Shown here: piece after piece, positions 58,814 to 64,000 of the stretch
Numbering within the stretch: position 1 is the first letter of the stretch
How the letters are laid out: every line of letters begins with the position of its first letter
DNA from: Amycolatopsis solani
Lineage (GTDB): Bacteria > Actinomycetota > Actinomycetes > Mycobacteriales > Pseudonocardiaceae
Direction of reading: 5' to 3'
DNA length: 64,000 bases
Assembly (NCBI RefSeq): GCF_033441515.1
Contig: NZ_JAWQJT010000003.1
Location: 992,001 to 1,056,000 of the forward strand
Translations under genes and position numbers: made by a program
Notes under the pieces: model-generated
Told to the model about the DNA's origin: nothing
Databases searched by the model: none
Seen by the model: the letters and a program-made list of their open reading frames with translations, nothing else

Positions 58814-58864
58814 ACGTGAATGACTCATTCCTGTCGTCTGACGACAGGAATGAGTCATTCACGT
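58814..58864. repeat. TGAATGACTCATTCC hairpin, copy 3
   Basis: Perfect 25-bp arms ACGTGAATGACTCATTCC-TGTCGTC (58814-58838) and complement (58840-58864) around a single T. It lies 8 bp after the esterase stop and 24 bp from the convergent SWIM gene stop. Confidence 0.83.
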
Positions 58865-58888
58865 CATCCGAGCCGGGCCGGCTGCCGG

Positions 58889-60049
58889 TCAGTAGGCCAG
58901 GTCCACGGGGCTGGCCGAGGGCGGGCCGTCGAGGCGCCAGTCCGTTCCGGTGCGGGTGAAGCGGTACCAGCGGGCGTCACGGCCGTAGCGCAGCTGCAAG
59001 CCGCCTTGGGTGAGGCGGTTGCGCCAGATCTTCGGCGTGCCCGGGAGGCCCGCTTCGGCGAGGATCGCCTGGGCCTCGGCGAGGAGACCGGGGCCGGGCT
59101 GCCAGGTGTCGCGCAGGGCCGCCAGGCCGCCGCGGCCGGCTTCGCGCCACGCTTCCGCCCAGCGGGTCAGGTCCCGGGGTGGCACGCCGGCCGCTGTCGC
59201 GAGGGTCATGATCTCCGGCGTGGTGCGGGTGGCCGCTCGGCGGGCCAGGTCCTCCTCGAACGTCAGCTCGGCCGCCGTCACGCCGCCGGCCAGGAGGTCG
59301 CGGGCCAAGGCGGCCGCGTCCGCCGCGAGGGTCGACAGCGCGGCCGCCGTCCAGCCCGTGGCCGGTGGCGGGTCGAGGTCCAGGACCGCTGGGGATCCCG
59401 CCGTGCGCGGGGGCGGGGGCAAGGCCGGGATCGGGCCCGGACGCCGGGCGTAGGCGGCTCGCGGGGTCAAGCCCTCGTCCACCGCTTTCGGCAGCTTCGG
59501 TTCGTCCATGCGGGCCGGCGACCGGCGGGCGCGCAGCTCGGACAGGACGTCGGCCCGCGGGCGGCCGCGCAGCAGGAACAGCGTGAACGGGTCGCGGTCC
59601 ACTTCGTCGGCGACCAGGTAGTACACGGCGGCGACGTGCTTGCACGGGTTCGCCGAGTCCGGGCACGAGCACCGCGGCCGCAGGTCGCCCGGGCCCGGCA
59701 GGAGGTCGGCGCCCGCCTCGCGGGCCTGCTCGGCGAGCGCGCCCGGCAGTTCGCCGTCGAGCAGCGCCGCGGCGTGCCCGAGCTGCGTGCCGACGACGCC
59801 GAGCAGGGTGTCCCACTCGCCGTCGGTGAAGGTCCGCATGGTGATCGTCACCTTGTACGGCTCGGGCCGGCTGCCGCGCACCCGAGCCGTCATCGCACCG
59901 GCCCCGAAGTGCAGCTCGCTGACCGTGCCCTTGCGCGCGTACGTGCGGCCGCGGGGCAGCCGGTTCGGGTCGAGTTTCGCGCGCTGCTCCAGCGCGTCGA
60001 CCCAGGCGCGGCCCCACCAGGTGGTGCCGAAGTTCCGCCGCGGTGGCAT
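58889..60049 (-). CDS. SWIM zinc-finger protein, SNF2 partner
   Basis: The 386-residue protein carries the SWIM zinc motif RCSCPDSANPCKHVAAVYY (C-x-C-x6-C-x-H; 125-145) and begins with the NFGTTWWGRAWVDALE segment found in bacterial SWIM proteins. The C-terminal third is a helical domain without known function. The start codon overlaps the stop of the SNF2 helicase gene by ATGA. SWIM and SNF2 genes are commonly paired in actinobacteria, and the two products probably work together on DNA or protein-DNA complexes. Confidence 0.87.
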   Translation of the reverse strand: MPPRRNFGTTWWGRAWVDALEQRAKLDPNRLPRGRTYARKGTVSELHFGAGAMTARVRGSRPEPYKVTITMRTFTDGEWDTLLGVVGTQLGHAAALLDGELPGALAEQAREAGADLLPGPGDLRPRCSCPDSANPCKHVAAVYYLVADEVDRDPFTLFLLRGRPRADVLSELRARRSPARMDEPKLPKAVDEGLTPRAAYARRPGPIPALPPPPRTAGSPAVLDLDPPPATGWTAAALSTLAADAAALARDLLAGGVTAAELTFEEDLARRAATRTTPEIMTLATAAGVPPRDLTRWAEAWREAGRGGLAALRDTWQPGPGLLAEAQAILAEAGLPGTPKIWRNRLTQGGLQLRYGRDARWYRFTRTGTDWRLDGPPSASPVDLAY

Positions 60050-63000
60050 CACCCGCTCCCGAGCCGGACCAGGTCGGCGAGGGCGTCGTCGGACAGTTCG
60101 GTGATCCAGTCCTCCCCCGCGCCGACGATCGACTCGGCCAGCCCGCGCTTCTTTTCGAGCACCTCGGCGATCCGCTCTTCGAGGGTGCCTTCGGCGATCA
60201 GCCGGTGCACCTGGACGGGCCGGTCCTGCCCGATCCGGTAGGCGCGGTCGGTGGCCTGGTCTTCGACCGCGGGGTTCCACCAGCGGTCGTAGTGGATGAC
60301 GTGGGTGGCGCGGGTGAGGTTGAGCCCGACGCCGCCGGCCTTCAGCGAGAGCAGGAACACCGGGATCTCGCCGGCCTGGAACCGGTCGACCATGTCCTGC
60401 CGCTTCGACGGCGAGCTGTCCCCCGAGAGGACTTCGGTGGGCAGGCCGCGTTCCTTGAGGCGCCGTTCGAGCAGCCGGCAGAGCTGGACGTACTGGCTGA
60501 AGACGAGGACGCTCTCGCCTTCGTCGAGGATGACGTCCAGGAGTTCTTCGAAGGCCCCGAGCTTCCCGGACCGGCCGGCGAGCGCGCCGTGCGGTTCTTT
60601 GAGGAACTGCGCCGGGTGGTTGCAGATCTGCTTGAGCTCGGTCAGCAGCTGCAGCACCTGCCCCCGCCGCTTGATGCCCTGCGACTCCCGGATTTCGGCG
60701 AGGTTCTCCCGCACGACGGCCTCGTACAGGGTGGTCTGCTCGGCGGTGAGCGGGACGAACCGATCGGTCTCGGTCTTGGGCGGCAGCTCCGGCGCGATGT
60801 CCGGATCGGACTTGCGCCGCCGGAGCAGGAACGGCCGCACGGTGGCGGCGAGCCGCTCGGTGACTTCCTTGTCCCGGTCGCGTTCGATCGGCCTCGCGAC
60901 GGTGCGGCGGAACCGGTCGAGCGGGCCGAGCAGGCCGGGCGTGGTCCAATCCACAATGGACCACAGCTCGGTGAGCCGGTTTTCGACCGGGGTGCCGGTG
61001 AGGGCGACCTTGGCTCGGGCGGGGACCTTGCGGAGTTCCTTGGCCGTGGCGGAGAGCGGGTTCTTGACGTGCTGGGCCTCGTCGGCGGCGACCAGGCCCC
61101 AGTCCACTTCGGACAGGGTTTCGCGGTCGCGGCGGAGGACACCGTAGGTGGCGAGGACGACTTCGTCGGGGGCGAGGTCGTCGAGGTGGCGGCTGCCGCC
61201 GTGGAACCGGCGGACGGGGATTTCAGGGGCGAAGCGGGCGAACTCGCGCTCCCAGTTGCCGAGGAGGGAGGTGGGGCAGAGGACGAGGGTGGGACCACCG
61301 GTGGATTCGGCGGCCGGCGACTCGGCAGGGGTCGGCGAGGAATCGGCGGCGACGGGCGGGGCCTCGACGCCGGCGGGCCGGGACGCCGGGCCGGCGGGCG
61401 CGGGCTCTGAACCGGCGCGCGTGGGTCCGGCACCAGCGGGCGCGGGCCCTGCGCCGACGGGCGCTGGCCCGCTGCCCGTCGGCTGGGCGCCGCCTGCGGC
61501 GGGCGCCGGTCCGCTGCCGGGGGCGGCGAGCGCGGGCTCGGCAGCGGGCCGGGCCTGCGCGACCGTGGGCCGGGGCTCGGCGACAGGGCCGGCGTCCGCG
61601 CCACTGGATACGAGCGCGGTCGCCGTGGGCCGGGGCTCAGCCGCGAGCGGGGCGACGGGCGACGTGAGCTGGGCGCCGGGTGGCGTGAGCCGGGTACCGA
61701 GTTCCGGGGCAACTTCGCCGCCGGAAGCGGCAGGCCGGCGGGCGAGGGCGCGCCGGTGCAAGTGGAGGGCGATCAGCTGGATCGTCTTGCCCAGGCCCAT
61801 GTCGTCCGCCAAACACGCGCCCAGCCCCAGGCCGGTCATCGTGGCCAGCCAGGACAAGCCTGCCTGCTGGTACGGCCGGAGCGTGGCCTGCAAGCCCGGT
61901 GGCGACGCCACCTCGGACCCCGCTCGCTCGCGGATGCGGGAAGCCAGGCCGCCCAGGACCGGTGGGGCTGCGAACTCCACTCGCTCGCCGTCCAGTTCCA
62001 GCTCGCCCGTCAGGGCCGCCGCCAGGGCTTCGCCTGCCTCCAGTTTGCGGGTGCGCCCGCGGACACGGGCCAGCAGTTGCGGGTCCACCCGCACCCACTG
62101 GCCGCGCAGGCGGACCAGGGGGCGCTTCGCCTCGGCCAGTGCCGCGACCTCCGCCTCCGTCAGCTGCTCGCCGCCCAGGCTGAGCTGCCAGCGGAACTCC
62201 AGGAGGCTGCGCAGCGCGAACTCCGGTCCCGCCACGCTCGCGGGTGCCTGGGTCGCGCTCGCCTTCGCCTTCACCTCGCCCGCGAACAGGCCCTTCGACC
62301 AGAGCACCTCGATGCCCGCTCCGCCCAGCTCGCGGGAGCCGTCGGCGAGCAGGTCGACGACCTCGTCATCCGACAGGACCAGCGACGCCGGGGCGGCCTC
62401 GGTCAGCACGCGGCCCAGGGGCGCCCAGGCTCGGGCTCCCCGCCGCAGGCCGAGCAGGAGCTGGGTCTCCACCTGGTCGCCGAGGCGGTTCAGGACCGCG
62501 TCCGGGGCGTCCCAGAGCGTCGCCGCCTCCACCACCAGGCTGGGCTCCGCCATGCTGCGGACCGCCAGCACCCCCGCGAACGTGTCGTCGTCCAGTCCTT
62601 CGACGCGCAGCAGCACCTGCACGCCCCGCGGCTCGCGGGCCTCCAGCTCGGCCAGCCAGGCGGCGCCGTCCGGGCCGAGCAGGGCCGGTTCGCGGGACGC
62701 GAACGCCGGGTCGCCGGCGCCGACCGGGGCGGCCGGGCTGCGGACCAGCAGGTCGGCCGTCGCGTCCCAGAGTGCGCGGACCAGGGAGTCCGGCGAGTGC
62801 AGCCGGATGCGTTTCAGCCCGGTCAGCGGCAGCGCGTACGCCTCCGGTGGCAGGGCGCCGGCGAGCCCGCGCAGCAGCTCCTCGTCCGCCGCGTCGAGCG
62901 GGCCGATCCGCCACGCCGCCGCGCCGGCCGGGGACACCGCCGGCCGCAGCCGCCCCCGCGCCACCAGGTTCACCCCCGCGTTGACCGCGGCCGACCACGC

Positions 63001-63228
63001 CGCGAGGGCCGGGCTGGCCTCCTCCCCCACCGACAGCAGCCGGGGCAGCGCGCGTTCGAGGGGCACCAGCTCCGCGTCGACCTTCGTCCGCGCGAACTTG
63101 GCGCCCCGGGGCAGGACGAGCTCGATCGTGGTCCCGCCGGCCACGTCGTCGCCCCACAAGGCCAGCACGCCTTCCCGCGGGGGATCCGCGGGGAGGTAGG
63201 TGGCCTGGGTGTCTGCGCTGAACTCCAC
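60049..63228 (-). CDS. SNF2 family DNA-dependent ATPase/helicase with Pro/Ala-rich insert
   Basis: The 1059-residue SNF2 protein has an N-terminal bacterial SNF2-associated region (about 1-450) and the two helicase lobes: DDMGLGKTIQL (motif I), VLCPTSLLGNWEREF, DEAQHVKNP (motif II), LTGTPVENRL, FSQYVQLCRLLERRL and DRWWNPAVEDQATDRAYRIGQDRPVQVHR (motifs V-VI). About 150 residues of Pro/Ala/Gly-rich sequence sit between motif I and the next strand. GTG 63228 (VEFSADTQATYL) is the likely start; longer forms are possible. The family remodels protein-DNA complexes. It is followed by the SWIM gene. Confidence 0.9.
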   Translation of the reverse strand: MEFSADTQATYLPADPPREGVLALWGDDVAGGTTIELVLPRGAKFARTKVDAELVPLERALPRLLSVGEEASPALAAWSAAVNAGVNLVARGRLRPAVSPAGAAAWRIGPLDAADEELLRGLAGALPPEAYALPLTGLKRIRLHSPDSLVRALWDATADLLVRSPAAPVGAGDPAFASREPALLGPDGAAWLAELEAREPRGVQVLLRVEGLDDDTFAGVLAVRSMAEPSLVVEAATLWDAPDAVLNRLGDQVETQLLLGLRRGARAWAPLGRVLTEAAPASLVLSDDEVVDLLADGSRELGGAGIEVLWSKGLFAGEVKAKASATQAPASVAGPEFALRSLLEFRWQLSLGGEQLTEAEVAALAEAKRPLVRLRGQWVRVDPQLLARVRGRTRKLEAGEALAAALTGELELDGERVEFAAPPVLGGLASRIRERAGSEVASPPGLQATLRPYQQAGLSWLATMTGLGLGACLADDMGLGKTIQLIALHLHRRALARRPAASGGEVAPELGTRLTPPGAQLTSPVAPLAAEPRPTATALVSSGADAGPVAEPRPTVAQARPAAEPALAAPGSGPAPAAGGAQPTGSGPAPVGAGPAPAGAGPTRAGSEPAPAGPASRPAGVEAPPVAADSSPTPAESPAAESTGGPTLVLCPTSLLGNWEREFARFAPEIPVRRFHGGSRHLDDLAPDEVVLATYGVLRRDRETLSEVDWGLVAADEAQHVKNPLSATAKELRKVPARAKVALTGTPVENRLTELWSIVDWTTPGLLGPLDRFRRTVARPIERDRDKEVTERLAATVRPFLLRRRKSDPDIAPELPPKTETDRFVPLTAEQTTLYEAVVRENLAEIRESQGIKRRGQVLQLLTELKQICNHPAQFLKEPHGALAGRSGKLGAFEELLDVILDEGESVLVFSQYVQLCRLLERRLKERGLPTEVLSGDSSPSKRQDMVDRFQAGEIPVFLLSLKAGGVGLNLTRATHVIHYDRWWNPAVEDQATDRAYRIGQDRPVQVHRLIAEGTLEERIAEVLEKKRGLAESIVGAGEDWITELSDDALADLVRLGSG

Positions 63229-63304
63229 GACCGCAACGCTAGAACACGCCACCGACAGTTTCGGCCCGGGCGGCACGAACGGTCCTTTCGCGCCGCCCCG
63301 GCGA

Positions 63305-64000
63305 TCAGCGCGGCAAGCCCAGAAGCCGTTCGGCCGTCAGCGAAAGCAGCACCTGGGTGGTCCCGCCCGCGATCGACAGGCACCGCGTCAGCAGGTACTC
63401 GCGCTGCGCCGCGCCGTCCGCGAGAAGCGCACCGGTCCCGGCCGCTTCGACGGCGAACGCGGCCACGTCCTGCCGGTGCCGCACCCCGAGCAGCTTCCGC
63501 ACGCTCGACTCCGCGCCGGGATCCTGCCCCTCGAGCCGCCGCAACGCCGCCCGCAGGTCCAGCACCGAGCCCGCGACCCCGTCGGCCACCAGGGCACCGA
63601 GCCGGTCCAGCTCGACGTCGCCGAGCGCCGATGCATCCATTGTGGACACCAGCGTCTGCACGCTTTCCCCGACCGCGGAACCACTCCCGATGGCCACCCG
63701 CTCATTCGCCAGCGTCGTGCGCGCCAGCCGCCAGCCGCCGCCCGGCGGGCCGACCACGTCCGCGTCCGGGACGAACACGTCGTCCAGGAACACCTCGTTG
63801 AACACGGCGTCGCCGGTGATCTCGCGCAGCGGGCGCGTGGTGATGCCCTCGGCGCGCATGTCGACCAGGAAGTACGTGATGCCCTTGTGCTTGGGCGCGG
63901 CCGGGTCGGTGCGGGCCAGGCAGATGCCCCAGTCGGCTTCGTGGGCGAGCGACGTCCACACCTTCTGGCCGGACAGCCGCCAGCCGCCGTCGACGCGCCG
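63305..64000 (-). CDS. Acyl-CoA dehydrogenase, C-terminal part
   Basis: The gene runs off the right edge; 231 codons are visible. The fragment has the central FAD-binding segment WRLSGQKVWTSLAHEADWGICLART, the GWRLARTTLANERV helix, and the C-terminal SIAGGTTQVLLSLTAERLLGLPR with the Gly-Gly-Thr contact of the dehydrogenase dimer. The two-residue change from the common GGTxEI to GGTTQV is seen in steroid-linked FadE proteins. Its partner genes lie outside the window. Confidence 0.88.
   Translation of the reverse strand, partial: RRVDGGWRLSGQKVWTSLAHEADWGICLARTDPAAPKHKGITYFLVDMRAEGITTRPLREITGDAVFNEVFLDDVFVPDADVVGPPGGGWRLARTTLANERVAIGSGSAVGESVQTLVSTMDASALGDVELDRLGALVADGVAGSVLDLRAALRRLEGQDPGAESSVRKLLGVRHRQDVAAFAVEAAGTGALLADGAAQREYLLTRCLSIAGGTTQVLLSLTAERLLGLPR

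Noticed and set aside
63234..63246. Half KstR site TAGAACACG upstream of the SNF2 gene
   Set aside because: The second half of the palindrome is missing and SNF2/SWIM genes have no known link to steroid control.

Overview
The window is a 64 kb piece of a very GC-rich actinobacterial chromosome. Gene content and codon use suggest a Pseudonocardiaceae member, most likely Amycolatopsis or a close relative; this is an inference, because no rRNA gene is present to confirm it. Coding density is high, GTG starts are common and many genes overlap at ATGA or GTGA junctions.

The backbone is a dispersed steroid (cholesterol-type) catabolic regulon. fadD19/echA19 with a DUF35 protein and two thiolase-like aldolases (Ltp4, Ltp3) lie at 1.5-7.2 kb. 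cyp125 and fadA5 are divergent at 9.8-12.4 kb. The ring-degrading hsaA-hsaD-hsaC-hsaB operon, a kst4D-like flavoprotein, kstD, kshA, a small Cys-rich protein, a kshB-like reductase and a MaoC hydratase fill 38.2-48.3 kb. The side-chain operon fadE28-fadE29-chsH2-chsH1-ltp2 lies at 50.0-54.7 kb, and another acyl-CoA dehydrogenase runs off the right end. Six promoter regions carry TAGAAC-N2-GTTCTA-like palindromes of the KstR type. Together these genes would activate the side chain, remove it by beta-oxidation and retro-aldol cleavage, open ring B by KstD plus KshAB, and cleave ring A by HsaABCD. The regulator kstR, the mce4 importer and the late hsaEFG/HIP genes are not in the window.

Between these blocks are accessory islands. 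At 13.6-18.7 kb a hydrolase/transporter operon (amidohydrolase, sodium:solute symporter, DUF3311, M20 peptidase) faces a double Lrp/AsnC regulator. At 19.7-26.6 kb a SigL/RslA-type ECF sigma and anti-sigma pair sits between a secreted DUF1996 protein and a five-gene membrane redox operon (lipoprotein, DUF4142, haem-type membrane protein, ferredoxin, ferredoxin reductase). The two flanking units share an identical TGAACC-N16-CGTATC promoter-like signal. At 26.9-33.4 kb are resistance-type genes (MFS/LysR, AraC/VOC, a remnant MFS, a truncated AraC duplicate, a UvrA-like ABC protein). At 33.6-37.8 kb are a desaturase, an MBL-fold protein, Smr, a membrane protein and an alpha/beta protein. At 54.8-63.2 kb are an alpha/beta hydrolase, a Ddn-like protein, a WS/DGAT acyltransferase, an esterase and a SWIM/SNF2 pair.

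The intergenic DNA is unusually structured. There are three copies of a perfect 20-25 bp hairpin (TGAATGACTCATTCC family). There are four A-A-A' elements in which two direct half-units lie 30 bp apart and are followed by an inverted one. A 1 kb non-coding stretch holds four hairpins with a constant G-rich loop and covarying stems, around an array of about 11 degenerate 38-bp repeats. A G-rich tandem repeat tract lies at 48.9-49.4 kb. The strongest candidates for undescribed biology are the sigma-linked redox module and these repeat elements.
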